NCBI GenBank assembly: GCA_002798195.1
Contig: NWQM01000011.1
Coordinates: 1-60,983 of the forward strand
Source of the DNA: Lysobacteraceae bacterium NML03-0222
GTDB lineage: Bacteria > Pseudomonadota > Gammaproteobacteria > Xanthomonadales > Xanthomonadaceae
Direction: 5' to 3'
Length of the DNA stretch: 60,983 nt
Shown: positions 9,658-18,657 of the stretch, in pieces
Layout: each line of letters opens with the position of its first letter
Numbering within the stretch: the stretch's first letter is position 1
Notes under the pieces: generated by a model
Seen by the model: the letters and a program-made list of their open reading frames with translations, nothing else
What the model was told of the DNA's origin: nothing
Databases searched by the model: none
Position numbers and translations under genes: made by a program

Positions 9658-10020
9658 GACTGTGACCACTCAAAACCCGACCAGGACAGATTTCTGGCTC
9701 TGGAAACCTTAAAGGGAGAGTGGATCGCTGATGCACCCCAGCCCCCACCCCTGACTACAACGCCAACGCAACAGCGCACCGCCATTACGATGACACTTCA
9801 AAATCCCCAGTTAGCCCAGAAATACCAAAGTGTGATGAATATTACAAAACTTTAATGACGCAGGCAACCCTGATTGCCCCACCTGTATCACAAACTTATC
9901 TTGCAAGTTAGACGCAAGTCAGTTGCTTGGGCATCTTGCAGGCCATGACTTGAGCTTTTGCCGATTTTCTATGGTCAAGAAGAAATCGAGCCCGGCATCA
10001 GCGGGCTCGAAGTTCATAAG
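9658..10020. other. 363-bp intergenic region upstream of the barrel gene
   Basis: This gap lies between two minus-strand genes. It contains the terminator of the TonB-domain lipoprotein gene at its right end, and AT-rich DNA around 9815-9860 that could hold the promoter of the three-gene surface operon. I found no convincing -35/-10 pair, no small ORF worth naming and no RNA gene. Confidence 0.5.
9978..10010 (-). terminator. Rho-independent terminator of the TonB-domain lipoprotein gene
   Basis: CGAGCCC / GGGCTCG pair across a GGCATCAGC-type loop (9987-10009). On the minus strand the stem is followed by a T-rich stretch (ATTTCTTCTT). It begins about 10 bp after the stop codon at 10021. Confidence 0.75.
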
Positions 10021-11043
10021 CTATTGCTCAGAGTTGAAAGTAAAGGTGCGACGTGTGGTGACTGGCTCATCAATGGGTTGGAAGCGCCAGCGACGCACGG
10101 TATTGAGTACTTCATTGTTGAATACGCGCGGCGGATTGGCATTGACCACACGGGCAGAGGTGACTGCGCCACTGGTACCCACGGTAAATTCCACCTGCAC
10201 CGAACCCGATTGACCTCCACGCAAAGCCTCAGCCGGGTAACGCGGCTGCGGCGCGCTGATGGCACGCAGCTCGGTATTGCGCTTGACTGGTGCCGGCGCT
10301 GGTGGCGGAGTCGTCTGCTGCTGTTGTTGAGTCGCGGCGGCAGCCTGACGCTGAGCAGCTGCGCGCTGCTCGGCCTGGCGGCGTTCTTCTGCTTCACGGG
10401 CATTCGCTTGCTGGCGCTGTTGCGCTTCAGCCGTACGAAGTTCTTCCAGGCGACGCTCCTCGGCACGCTGCGCCGCCAACTGCTGTGCCGCCAATTGTTG
10501 TGCGGCTTGCTGCTCTTCCTGGCGCTTTTTCTCCGACGCCTGACGACGCGCCTCATCTGCCTGGGCATTTTGCTCGCGTTGCGCGGCCATATTCTCGGCA
10601 TCTGCTATGCCAGCCTTAAGACGCGGCAGCGCTGGCGCATTGGGATCGGTTTTTTCAAGCAAGGCATACAGGCGCTTGGCCTCGGCAAAGTCATCACGGG
10701 TAATGGCTTGCTCAGCGGCAATCAAGGTATAGGGCTGCAAATCAGCCAAGGCACTGGATACGGCAGCACCGCCATCACCCTTGTCGCGCAGCGCCAAATA
10801 ATATTCCATGGCGTTATTGCCAGCTGGTGCATACAGCCGCTGCTCGGAAACCGCTTTGCTGGCCGCCTCACGCAGCTCGTCCGCACCCATCGCCGAAACG
10901 GCCGATGACACCGCAGCAGCCGGCTCCACTTCGGGTGCAGCGGTTTGCGTTTGCGCTGCCTGTTCGTCGCCCTTGCCACCGCAAGCGGCCATAAGTCCCA
11001 AGATTGCCGTCAGCAATGCGCCTCGCATCAAGTTGCGTGTCAT
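10021..11043 (-). CDS. Lipoprotein with coiled coil and TonB C-terminal domain
   Basis: The product is 340 aa from ATG 11043, preceded by GGGGAAA. The N-terminus is a lipoprotein signal (AILGLMAAC, Cys about 21) followed by Gly, not Asp, which under the Lol rule suggests outer-membrane sorting. Residues 60-150 are helical and TPR-like (YYLALRDKGDGG, FAEAKRLYALLEKTDPNAP). Residues 150-245 are a Gln/Ala/Glu/Arg-rich coiled coil, then a short proline linker. The final 85 residues are a TonB_C domain (PRYPAEALRGGQSGSVQVEF ... VLNTVRRWRFQP). Classical TonB has an inner-membrane helix; here the anchor would be lipid, and no exbB or exbD lies nearby. Energy transduction is therefore uncertain, and the protein may instead act in envelope assembly. 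Confidence 0.82.
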   Translation of the reverse strand: MTRNLMRGALLTAILGLMAACGGKGDEQAAQTQTAAPEVEPAAAVSSAVSAMGADELREAASKAVSEQRLYAPAGNNAMEYYLALRDKGDGGAAVSSALADLQPYTLIAAEQAITRDDFAEAKRLYALLEKTDPNAPALPRLKAGIADAENMAAQREQNAQADEARRQASEKKRQEEQQAAQQLAAQQLAAQRAEERRLEELRTAEAQQRQQANAREAEERRQAEQRAAAQRQAAAATQQQQQTTPPPAPAPVKRNTELRAISAPQPRYPAEALRGGQSGSVQVEFTVGTSGAVTSARVVNANPPRVFNNEVLNTVRRWRFQPIDEPVTTRRTFTFNSEQ

Positions 11044-11198
11044 GTTTGATTTCCCCGGGATAGTGATTGAGTTCTCCAAGGCGCGCATGCCGATGCTTTA
11101 TCCCGCTCGGCCTATTGCGAACACTTGCGGCATTGTGTGCCAGCGTTTTACACACGACAAGTCGGCAACCATATTTGCCTTGAAAACCGAGAAGTCGC

Positions 11199-11966
11199 TC
11201 ACGCTTCTTGACGTTTTTTGGTGGCCACTTCACCGCTGACGCCATGCGCAAGGCGTGCCAAGCCTTCAGCCTCAACCAGCTCTACCTGACGACCACGCAC
11301 ATGAATCAAGCCATCTTCTTCCAGGCGGGTAAAACCACGGCTGACCGTTTCCAGTGCCAGACCAAGATAGTTGGCGATATCGATACGGCTCATTGGCAGC
11401 CGTATCCGCAACGGGTCACGGCCAATGGTTTTCAGGCGCTCGGAAAGGCCATGCAGAAATAGCGCAATACGCTCATTGGCCTGTCTGCGTACCAGAATCT
11501 CCTTGTGATCCTGGTCGCGATCCAGGCTCATGCCGATCACCCGCATCAACTGCGATTGCAGGCCGGGAATCTGCGCGGCAATACCGGAAAGCCGCTCAAA
11601 TGGCACTTCGCAGAGACTGGTCGAAGCCAGTGCCACCGCATCGCAGCGATGCTGCCCACTGGCCAGCGCGTCCAGACCAATCAGCTCGCCGGGCAAATGA
11701 AAGCCCAGGACTTGCTCATCCCCGTTTTCGCTATAGGTCACGGTCTTGACCGCGCCATCACGGATGACAAATACCGAGCCCATGAGATCTCCCATGCGAA
11801 ACAGATAACCGCCACTGGGAACCGGTTTGCGACTGCGGATGATGTCATCGAGCCGGTTCATTTCTTCGCCGCTTATACCGCCGCCAGCCAGGCACAACTG
11901 CTGTAACGAGCACTGCTTGCAGCTGCGGCGCAAGCCGGGAAGATCTACGGCGATGACATTTTCCAT
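11199..11966 (-). CDS. fnr: FNR/ANR-type oxygen-sensing transcription regulator
   Basis: The product is 255 aa. The N-terminal cluster SCKQCSLQQLC plus a later HRCDA cysteine supply the four ligands of the oxygen-labile [4Fe-4S] cluster of FNR proteins. A cNMP-binding-type barrel follows, then the crp-family helix-turn-helix (SRIDIANYLGLALETVSRGF), whose ETVSR recognition helix is that of FNR and binds TTGAT-N4-ATCAA. ATG 11966 (MENVIAVDLP) matches the family's usual length; a GTG at 11990, abutting the TGA of the preceding gene, would add eight residues. No clear Shine-Dalgarno site is visible at either. It is the last gene of the cco cluster and probably activates the cluster under low oxygen through the box at 20,971-20,984. 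Confidence 0.93.
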   Translation of the reverse strand: MENVIAVDLPGLRRSCKQCSLQQLCLAGGGISGEEMNRLDDIIRSRKPVPSGGYLFRMGDLMGSVFVIRDGAVKTVTYSENGDEQVLGFHLPGELIGLDALASGQHRCDAVALASTSLCEVPFERLSGIAAQIPGLQSQLMRVIGMSLDRDQDHKEILVRRQANERIALFLHGLSERLKTIGRDPLRIRLPMSRIDIANYLGLALETVSRGFTRLEEDGLIHVRGRQVELVEAEGLARLAHGVSGEVATKKRQEA

Positions 11967-11990
11967 GGCGCGCATTATGCCAGTATGCAC

Positions 11991-12710
11991 TCACATACTG
12001 CGGCAGCCCATGGCACTCAAAAAGCCGTGCAGGGCAGGCACTTGCATCAGCCACGGCGCGGCCAGGGTCAACACACCGGCCAGCAAGACCAATACGCCCA
12101 TCAATACACGCCAATGGCGCTGCTGTAGCCAACGCATCATGCGTGCGCCCGACCAGGTCAGTGGCACCATCAGCGGCAAGGTCCCAAGACCGAAGGCCAG
12201 CATGGTCATGCCGCCATGCCAGGCCGATGCCTGCAGCCAAGCGGCTGCCAGCATGGTGGTGCTAAGGCCACAGGGCAGCCAGCCCCAGAGCATGCCCAGC
12301 ATGAAGCGTTTTCCGGGCGTATTGGCAGGCAAGAGCCGCCGCTGCAAAGGCTGCAAAAACTGCCAGGCGCGCTGGCCGGGGCGGGCAATAAAGGCGACTT
12401 TGGCCGCCGGCAGCAATAGCCGCAAAGCAGCCAGAATCAGTACGCCGCCGACCAGCATGCGCGAGCCGGTGGCCAGCCAAGGCAGACGCGCTGCAGCGAG
12501 TATCCCGCCGCCCAGGCCACCGGCTACCGTGCCCGCCAGCGCATAGCCCAAAACGCGCGCCAGATTCACCAGGGCGGCATCGGATAGCCCTTTGCGTTTG
12601 GCGCTGACACCAAAGCCGGTGGCGATGCCGCCGCACATTGCCGCGCAATGCACGCCGCCCAACAGCCCGGTCAGCCAGGCCGAGCCCAGCACCAGCCAGT
12701 CAATCGGCAT
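11991..12710 (-). CDS. TauE/SafE- and DsbD-like membrane protein of the cbb3 cluster
   Basis: The product is 239 aa from ATG 12710, overlapping the end of ccoS by 11 bp. It has about six membrane segments. GGVHCAAMCGG in the first and WGWLPCG in the fourth are the two conserved cysteine-bearing motifs of the DsbD_2/'sulfite exporter TauE' family found beside ccoS in many cbb3 clusters. In that setting the protein is thought to help copper or redox handling during oxidase maturation, and the 'sulfite exporter' name is misleading. A further in-frame extension upstream lies inside ccoS and ccoI and was not used. Confidence 0.85.
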   Translation of the reverse strand: MPIDWLVLGSAWLTGLLGGVHCAAMCGGIATGFGVSAKRKGLSDAALVNLARVLGYALAGTVAGGLGGGILAAARLPWLATGSRMLVGGVLILAALRLLLPAAKVAFIARPGQRAWQFLQPLQRRLLPANTPGKRFMLGMLWGWLPCGLSTTMLAAAWLQASAWHGGMTMLAFGLGTLPLMVPLTWSGARMMRWLQQRHWRVLMGVLVLLAGVLTLAAPWLMQVPALHGFLSAMGCRSM

Positions 12711-12903
12711 CGCGCTGTTGTTCCGCTGATTGCGCCGCTTCGCGCTCGCGGGCGATACGCTCGTTCGGGTCTTCGCGCAGGATATCCAACGCTGGTGTGT
12801 CCAGGTCTTCGTACTGGCCACGCTTGACCGCCCAGACAAAGGCCGCCACAGCCACAGCTATCAGCATCAGGCTGATGGGGATAAGCGCAAGCAGGATGTT
12901 CAT
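12700..12903 (-). CDS. ccoS: cbb3 oxidase maturation protein CcoS
   Basis: The product is 67 aa. A single N-terminal membrane segment (ILLALIPISLMLIAVAVAAFVWAV) is followed by KRGQYEDLDTPALDIL, the signature of the CcoS/FixS family. Its ATG overlaps the ccoI stop (ATGA), and its own stop lies inside the next gene. CcoS is needed for cofactor insertion into the CcoN subunit. The assignment rests on the short conserved motif and the perfect gene context. Confidence 0.95.
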   Translation of the reverse strand: MNILLALIPISLMLIAVAVAAFVWAVKRGQYEDLDTPALDILREDPNERIAREREAAQSAEQQRDAD

Positions 12904-15299
12904 TGCGGGGCTCTCACAAGTCGCAGGGCGTTGCCGGTAACCAGCAACGATGACAGCGCCATACCCAAGGCAGCCATCCACGGGGTGACATGGCCGGTGG
13001 CGGCCAGCGGCAGGGCAATGACATTGTAGAGACTGGCCCAAGCAAGATTCTGCCGGATGATGGCGCGGCTGCGACGGGCAATGGCAATCGCCTGCGGGAT
13101 GCGTGCAAGACTGCGGGCGGTGATGACCAAGTCGGCGGCGCGCTGCGCCAATGCGGCGCCCTCGCCCATCGCCAATGACACATCCGCGCCTGCCAACACC
13201 GGCGCATCGTTGATGCCATCCCCCACCATTGCCACTTGTTTGCCTTGCGCTTGCAGGCTGCGCACGCGGGCAAGTTTGTCCTCCGGGGTTTGCCTTGAGG
13301 CATACCGGTTGATACCGACCTCTGCGGCCAACCTGGCGACTGCCGCTTCACCATCGCCACTGGCAAGCTCCACCTCAATGCCTTGGTTCTTCAGCATCTC
13401 TACTGCCACCGCAGCATCATGCCGTGGCGTTTCGGCAAGCCCAAAACGCACAAAGCCCTGCTCGCCATCGCCCAGCCAAACCGCATGTCCCTGATCAGAT
13501 GCTGAGCGGGCAGCAAAACCGGCCTGCCCCAAGCGCCAGTATCGGCCTTCGACCATGCCCTCGATGCCCAGCCCTGGCGATTGCCGTACATCACGCGCCT
13601 TGGGCAAATCCTGCGTCGCTTTGGCGGCAAAAGCACGTGCCAGTGGATGGCGACTGTCCTGCTCCAATGCGGCGGCAATCCGCCAGGCCTGTGCTTCGTT
13701 GATGTCGCGCATCACCTCCACGCTGGCGATGCGCGGCTCACCATCAGTGAGCGTGCCGGTTTTGTCGAACACCAGCGCATCGACAGCCGCGAGGCGATCA
13801 AGGGCCTCATCTCTCACCCCCAGGACACCGATTTTCGACAGGGCACCATGAGCAGCTGCCAGCGCCGAAGGAATCGCCAGCGACAGTGCACAGGGACAGC
13901 TCACCACCAGCACCGCCAGGGTGATTTCAAATGCACGACTTGGGTCATGCCAGCGCCAGAACAGATACACCACGATGGCGGCGACCAGCAGACTCGCCAC
14001 AAAACGATGGGCAATGCCATCAGCCACTTCAGCCAACCGTGGGCGTGCTGCTTGCGCCTGCTCCACCAGCCGCGCCAGCTCTGACAGCCGCGTTTGTGTG
14101 CCGACCTGCTGCACCTGAACCCGCGCCGGGGTGTCCACACACAAGCTGCCGGCATAGATGACATCACCCGGTTGCTTGCGTACCGGGGTCGATTCACCCG
14201 AAAGCAGCGCCTCATCAAACCCGGCAGGCTCATCCAGCAGCACGCCATCGGCAGGTGCCGCTTCACCCGGTGCGATGCGCACGATATCGCCCACGACGAT
14301 TTGCGCCAGTGGCACCTGCTCGCGCCCAGTGGCATCGTCCAGGTTTTCGCGCGTTGCCAGCATCGGCCTTGCGCGCGCCAAGGCATCCACCTGCGCGCTG
14401 GCGGCTTTGCGTGCACCTTGTTCAATCATGCGCGCGGCCAGCAGCAGGAACACGAACATCACCGCCGCATCGAACCAGACGTGATAGCCATGTACCGCTG
14501 TTTGATAGACGCTGGCGCCCCAGGCAAGCAAGGTGGAGGAGGCAGTCAGCGTATCCATGCCCAGACGGCGCATGCGCAATTCGCGCAGCATGCCTTCGAG
14601 AAACGGCCAACCGGCATAAAACACCACCGGCGCCGATACCAGTGCAGTAATCCAGCGGAAGAAGTCGCGGGTGGCTTCGGGCATTTCCCGCGCGCTATCC
14701 AGATATAGCGCCTCGGCAAACATCATCGCCTGCATGGCACCAAGACCTGCGATACCGATGCGCAGCATCCAGCGATTGCGCTCGCGCCTGCGGGCTTCTT
14801 CGCGCGCCAATCCGGTGGCAAGGTATGGCCGGTAGCCCAACGCGCTCATGCGCTGCAAAAGTTCGGAAAGCAGCACCTCGCCCGGCTGCCAGCGGATACG
14901 CACACGCCCGGTCACGGCATTGGCAGTGATTTCGGCCACGCCCGGCTCGCGCCGCAACGCCTTGTCAATCAGCCAGGCACAGGCCGCGCAGCGCATGCCA
15001 TCGGTAAGCACGGTGATTTCATGGCTGCCATCCTCGCCCTGGCACACATGCCCGGCGACGACATCCGCCCGATCCCAAATACGGCAGTCCATTGGCGCAT
15101 CGCCAACGCGCTCGGGCGCGTCACTGCGCAGCCGGTAATAATCTTCAAGCTGTGCCGCACCAATCCACTCGGCGGCAGCCCGGCAACCCTCACAGCAAAA
15201 GCGGCGCAGCTCGCCATCCACCTCCACGCCGGGCGCATCACCCGGCAAAGGCTCACTGCAATGAAAGCAACGCGCCGAATATTGCGCCGCCATGCCCAT
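12900..15299 (-). CDS. ccoI: Copper-translocating P-type ATPase CcoI (FixI)
   Basis: The product is 799 aa. Order of features: a cysteine-rich N-terminal metal-binding part (CFHC ... FCCEGC), a heavy-metal-associated domain with GMRCAACAW, membrane helices, the actuator loop LSGEST, the transport motif SCPCAL, the phosphorylation motif DKTGTLT and the hinge GDGINDAP. These are all hallmarks of P1B-type copper ATPases; the FixI subgroup exports copper to the periplasm for the CuB centre of cbb3 oxidase. ATG 15299 lies 9 bp after the ccoH stop. It overlaps ccoS by four bases. Confidence 0.96.
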   Translation of the reverse strand: MGMAAQYSARCFHCSEPLPGDAPGVEVDGELRRFCCEGCRAAAEWIGAAQLEDYYRLRSDAPERVGDAPMDCRIWDRADVVAGHVCQGEDGSHEITVLTDGMRCAACAWLIDKALRREPGVAEITANAVTGRVRIRWQPGEVLLSELLQRMSALGYRPYLATGLAREEARRRERNRWMLRIGIAGLGAMQAMMFAEALYLDSAREMPEATRDFFRWITALVSAPVVFYAGWPFLEGMLRELRMRRLGMDTLTASSTLLAWGASVYQTAVHGYHVWFDAAVMFVFLLLAARMIEQGARKAASAQVDALARARPMLATRENLDDATGREQVPLAQIVVGDIVRIAPGEAAPADGVLLDEPAGFDEALLSGESTPVRKQPGDVIYAGSLCVDTPARVQVQQVGTQTRLSELARLVEQAQAARPRLAEVADGIAHRFVASLLVAAIVVYLFWRWHDPSRAFEITLAVLVVSCPCALSLAIPSALAAAHGALSKIGVLGVRDEALDRLAAVDALVFDKTGTLTDGEPRIASVEVMRDINEAQAWRIAAALEQDSRHPLARAFAAKATQDLPKARDVRQSPGLGIEGMVEGRYWRLGQAGFAARSASDQGHAVWLGDGEQGFVRFGLAETPRHDAAVAVEMLKNQGIEVELASGDGEAAVARLAAEVGINRYASRQTPEDKLARVRSLQAQGKQVAMVGDGINDAPVLAGADVSLAMGEGAALAQRAADLVITARSLARIPQAIAIARRSRAIIRQNLAWASLYNVIALPLAATGHVTPWMAALGMALSSLLVTGNALRLVRAPQ

Positions 15300-15308
15300 T
15301 ACCGCCGG

Positions 15309-15821
15309 TTATTCCCCACCAATTGCAGGAGTCAGGACGGCAGAAAGCTGATCTTTGGGCATCCGGCCACGCAGCCGCCAACTGCCTTCGGTATCGCTCA
15401 AGGAAAACTTCCAGTCATTTTGACGTTCATTTTCAAACGCCGACGACGATAGCCAAGTGCCACCCGGCTGTGGACTCATTTCCAGCGTACGGTCTTTATT
15501 GCTGTCAATGGGATGCTCTGCCAACAGCTTGAGAGGATTCTGCCGCTGCCAGCGACCTGCCATCGGCACGACCTCCACTCGACCATCACGCTCGCGCACC
15601 AGTGCGGTCAGACCCAATGCCTTGGCCTGTTCATCAGGCCCCAAGTCTGTCTCTTGCAACACCCTGCCAAGACGCTGCACTTCATCGCGCGACTCAGCCA
15701 CATCACCCGAGGTGATGGCCAAATACAAGGTAATGAAGCTGGCAATCACCACCACCAACGGCAGGCCGATTACCAGCAAAAGCATGGGTTCCCGGCGCTT
15801 TTTTTGCTGCTCTTCGCTCAT
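15309..15821 (-). CDS. ccoH: FixH/CcoH-family cbb3 assembly protein
   Basis: The product is 170 aa. A single membrane anchor near residues 13-36 (LLLVIGLPLVVVIASFITLYLA) is followed by a periplasmic domain of FixH type with WKFSLSD and GSWRLRGRM near the end. CcoH stabilises CcoP and assembly intermediates of the oxidase. It overlaps ccoG by the ATGA arrangement and sits directly before ccoI. Sequence conservation in this family is low, so the context carries much of the assignment. Confidence 0.9.
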   Translation of the reverse strand: MSEEQQKKRREPMLLLVIGLPLVVVIASFITLYLAITSGDVAESRDEVQRLGRVLQETDLGPDEQAKALGLTALVRERDGRVEVVPMAGRWQRQNPLKLLAEHPIDSNKDRTLEMSPQPGGTWLSSSAFENERQNDWKFSLSDTEGSWRLRGRMPKDQLSAVLTPAIGGE

Positions 15822-17380
15822 TGCATCTGCCCAAAGAAGTTGCTTTCAACGGTTTGACTAATGGTACCGTCTTCGGTCTTGACCTCGAAGCTCACCGGGT
15901 TTCTGCCGCGCAGCTCACCTGGCGAGCGCAACACCACAGGCAAGCTCAGCACTTCTTCCGGCTCCGCTTTGACCTTCATGGCATCGCCTGGCAGATAAAT
16001 GCCTTGCTCGGCTTTCACCGTAATCACGTATTCGTGAGCCTGCGCCTCCTTGTTGACCACACGCAGGGTATAGGCATTCTCCAGCTCACCATTTTCGACC
16101 ACACGGTACATGGCATTGCGATCTCGCAGCGCCTCGACAATCAGCGGCGTGCGGGTCAGCACCCCAAATACCCAGGCAGCAAACACCCCACCCAGCAGCA
16201 GGCCGTAGAGAATCACGCGCGGCCGCAGGATATGAGTAGGCTTGTTGTCGATGGCATTCTGCGTGGAATAACGAATCAGCCCTCGCGGATAGCCCAGCTT
16301 GTCCATCACCTCGTCGCAGGCATCAATACAGGCGCCACAAGCAATGCACTCATATTGCAGGCCATTGCGGATATCAATGCCAGTGGGACAGACCTGCACA
16401 CAAATGGTGCAGTCAATGCAGTCGCCAAGTTGTTCCGGCGCCAGCTTTGGCAATGGCTCATCAACTTCGAACTCCGAGCTCATGCCTTCGAGCATGCGCG
16501 TGTTCCTTGCATTCTCGATTGCTACCGGGTTATGCGAGGCGCGTGCGGCAAAGTCATAGGCGGTAATCTTGTCGAGCAGCCCGCGTCCACGCTCCAGCAC
16601 ACTGCCAAGGCCGCGCTTGCGCGGGCCGCGCGGCTCGCCACGCATCGGGTCATAAGCAATGATGAGCGTATTGCGGTCGAACATCGCACTTTGGAAGCGC
16701 GCATACGGGCACATGTATTTACACACTTGCTCACGCATGAACCCGGCAAAACCCCAGGTCGCCAGCGCGTAGAAGAATACCCAGAAGGTTTCCCACGCGC
16801 CCCACTGCCAGCCGCTGGCAATCAGTGGTGCGCGCGCAAGCAAGTCACGGATGGGGGTGAAAAAGCCGACAAAAGTAAAACCGGTCCACAGTGCAAACAG
16901 CACCCAAACCGCATGTTTGCTGCCTTTTTTCAGGATTTTCTCCCGATTCCAAGGCATTTTGTCCAGCTTGATGCGCTTGCCACGGTCACCTTCAATGGCA
17001 TTCTCCATCCACATGAAGATTTCCGTCCATACCGTTTGCGGACAGGCATAACCACACCACAAGCGTCCGGCCAGTGCGGTGAAAAAGAACAATGCAAAGC
17101 CGGCCATCACCAGCAGCAGGGCAAGAAAGATAAAGTCCTGCGGCCAGAAAGTCAGGCCAAATACGTAAAACTTGCGCGCCGGCAGATCGAACAATACCGA
17201 TTGCCGTCCATCCCAGTTAATCCACGGGAATACGTAGTACATGCCAAGCAGCACCCAGACCGCCAACTTGCGGAGCCGGTCGAGCCTGCCGCTGACTTCG
17301 CGCGCATAAATCTTGCGTTCACTGACGTAATAGGAACTGCCGGCGTCATCAATGACGTCCAGCGGAATTTTCTTGTTCAT
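15818..17380 (-). CDS. ccoG: cbb3 oxidase maturation protein CcoG (RdxA/FixG), polyferredoxin
   Basis: The product is 520 aa. Several membrane segments include the conserved CGYACPQTVWTEIF. A double [4Fe-4S] module follows (CIDCTICVQVCP and CIACGACIDACD), then another membrane helix and a C-terminal Ig-like FixG_C domain (residues about 400-520). In related bacteria CcoG reduces Cu(II) during cbb3 maturation. It follows the 98-aa membrane gene by 12 bp and overlaps ccoH. All Fe-S ligands are present. Confidence 0.96.
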   Translation of the reverse strand: MNKKIPLDVIDDAGSSYYVSERKIYAREVSGRLDRLRKLAVWVLLGMYYVFPWINWDGRQSVLFDLPARKFYVFGLTFWPQDFIFLALLLVMAGFALFFFTALAGRLWCGYACPQTVWTEIFMWMENAIEGDRGKRIKLDKMPWNREKILKKGSKHAVWVLFALWTGFTFVGFFTPIRDLLARAPLIASGWQWGAWETFWVFFYALATWGFAGFMREQVCKYMCPYARFQSAMFDRNTLIIAYDPMRGEPRGPRKRGLGSVLERGRGLLDKITAYDFAARASHNPVAIENARNTRMLEGMSSEFEVDEPLPKLAPEQLGDCIDCTICVQVCPTGIDIRNGLQYECIACGACIDACDEVMDKLGYPRGLIRYSTQNAIDNKPTHILRPRVILYGLLLGGVFAAWVFGVLTRTPLIVEALRDRNAMYRVVENGELENAYTLRVVNKEAQAHEYVITVKAEQGIYLPGDAMKVKAEPEEVLSLPVVLRSPGELRGRNPVSFEVKTEDGTISQTVESNFFGQMQ

Positions 17381-17392
17381 GATGTTTCGGCC

Positions 17393-17689
17393 TTACTCTG
17401 GCGGAAGCGCGCGATTGAAGCGGCTGGCTGGTCTTAGCAGAATCCAGGTAAACAAGCTGGAGGAGGCAGTGGCCAGCCAAAACATGAAAAAGCCGACGCT
17501 ATAGCCGGTCATCCGGCTGATGGGCAGCCCCGGAAAGGTCATGTCACGCAATGCAATGGGGTCAACAAAGGCAAAGAACACCATCGTCGCCACACAGGCT
17601 GCGAAAAAGCTGGGCCAAAGAATTGCCCCGAGCCGCTGAGCCAGCGGTCGGGGCGGATAATCGGATTTAGGCTCGATAGAGTCCATCAT
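17393..17689 (-). CDS. Small membrane protein in the cbb3 operon, unknown function
   Basis: The product is 98 aa. Two or three hydrophobic segments can be seen (AILWPSFFAACVATMVFFAFV, near residues 22-42, and GYSVGFFMFWLATASSSLFTW). The ATG overlaps the stop of ccoP (ATGA), and an adjacent ATG at 17686 is an alternative. It is locked between ccoP and ccoG, so expression with the oxidase is near certain. A role in assembly or stability is plausible, but I know no named family for it. Confidence 0.8.
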   Translation of the reverse strand: MMDSIEPKSDYPPRPLAQRLGAILWPSFFAACVATMVFFAFVDPIALRDMTFPGLPISRMTGYSVGFFMFWLATASSSLFTWILLRPASRFNRALPPE

Positions 17690-18657
17690 TGCTGGCTGTT
17701 GGTCGCTGGCGTTGCGGCCATATTGCCACTTCCATGCGACAACGACCAGACATAGGCGCCTACCAGACGGGTACGGGTATCACCCAGCAGTTCCAGATGC
17801 GCTGGCATCACCCCATGACGGCCCTCACTGATGGTTTTGCGCAGTGCTTCAACACTGTTGCCATACAGCCAAGAGTTGTCGGTCAGGTCGGGAGCGCCCA
17901 AGTTTTGATCGCCCTTGCCTTCTGCACCATGACAGGCCACGCAGACACCGTCATACAGCTTCTTGCCCTGGCTTGCCATGAAGTCATTCTGAATGCTGAC
18001 CCCAGGCTGCGACAGCGAGCGCACATAAGCGACCACATATTCCACGGCCTGCTCGCCACCAGTGCCCTTCAGCACATCCCCCCACGGCGCCATCACGCCC
18101 TGACGACCCTGCTGGATGGTAGTGAGGATATCTTCAGGCTTGCCACCCCAGTTCCAGACCTGATCAGTCAGGTCTGGGTAGCCCACGGCGCCCTTGGCAG
18201 TCGTGCCGTGGCAGACCGCACAGGTATTGTTGAAGATGCCGCGACCAATCTTGACCGCTGCTGCATCTTGCGCCAACTCATCAACGGGCTTGCCGGCATA
18301 TGGGGCGAAAGCGGCTTCGAGCTTTTCATTTTCACGCTTCTGATCGGCACGCATTTCCGAAGCGGAAGTCCACTTGCTGATACCGGCAAACGCACCAAAG
18401 CCCGGATAGTAGACAAGATAGCCGGCTGCAAACACGATGGTCAGCCAGAACATGTTGATCCACCATTTGGGCATCGGCTTGTTGTATTCGGTCAAGTCAC
18501 CATCCCAAACATGGCTGGTTTCTTCCGGTGCCGGATCACCAGGACGACGCTTGGAGTTATCCAGCAACAGCCAGATACAGCCAACGACGTTGATAAGCAC
18601 CAAGGCAATGATCCAAATGGACCAGCCGCTGGTAAGAGAAGAGGTCCAGTCGCTCAC
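17686..18657 (-). CDS. ccoP: cbb3 cytochrome c oxidase subunit III, diheme CcoP
   Basis: The product is 323 aa. Two N-terminal membrane segments come first (about residues 12-32 and 65-90), with the FixP-type sequence HVWDGDLTEYNKPMPKWW between them. Two class I c-type heme sites follow, CAVCH and CVACH, each with a downstream Met ligand region (GVMAPWG, GVMPAHL). CcoP feeds electrons from soluble cytochrome c to CcoO and CcoN. The start overlaps the ccoQ stop by ATGA. Confidence 0.97.
   Translation of the reverse strand: MSDWTSSLTSGWSIWIIALVLINVVGCIWLLLDNSKRRPGDPAPEETSHVWDGDLTEYNKPMPKWWINMFWLTIVFAAGYLVYYPGFGAFAGISKWTSASEMRADQKRENEKLEAAFAPYAGKPVDELAQDAAAVKIGRGIFNNTCAVCHGTTAKGAVGYPDLTDQVWNWGGKPEDILTTIQQGRQGVMAPWGDVLKGTGGEQAVEYVVAYVRSLSQPGVSIQNDFMASQGKKLYDGVCVACHGAEGKGDQNLGAPDLTDNSWLYGNSVEALRKTISEGRHGVMPAHLELLGDTRTRLVGAYVWSLSHGSGNMAATPATNSQQ

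Noticed and set aside
11991..12710. Function as sulfite exporter
   Set aside because: The family label is generic; the cysteine motifs and the position beside ccoS point to oxidase maturation.
15821..17437. Plus-strand 538-codon frame opposite ccoG
   Set aside because: It is the complement of a strongly conserved gene and its translation has no recognisable family or ribosome site.
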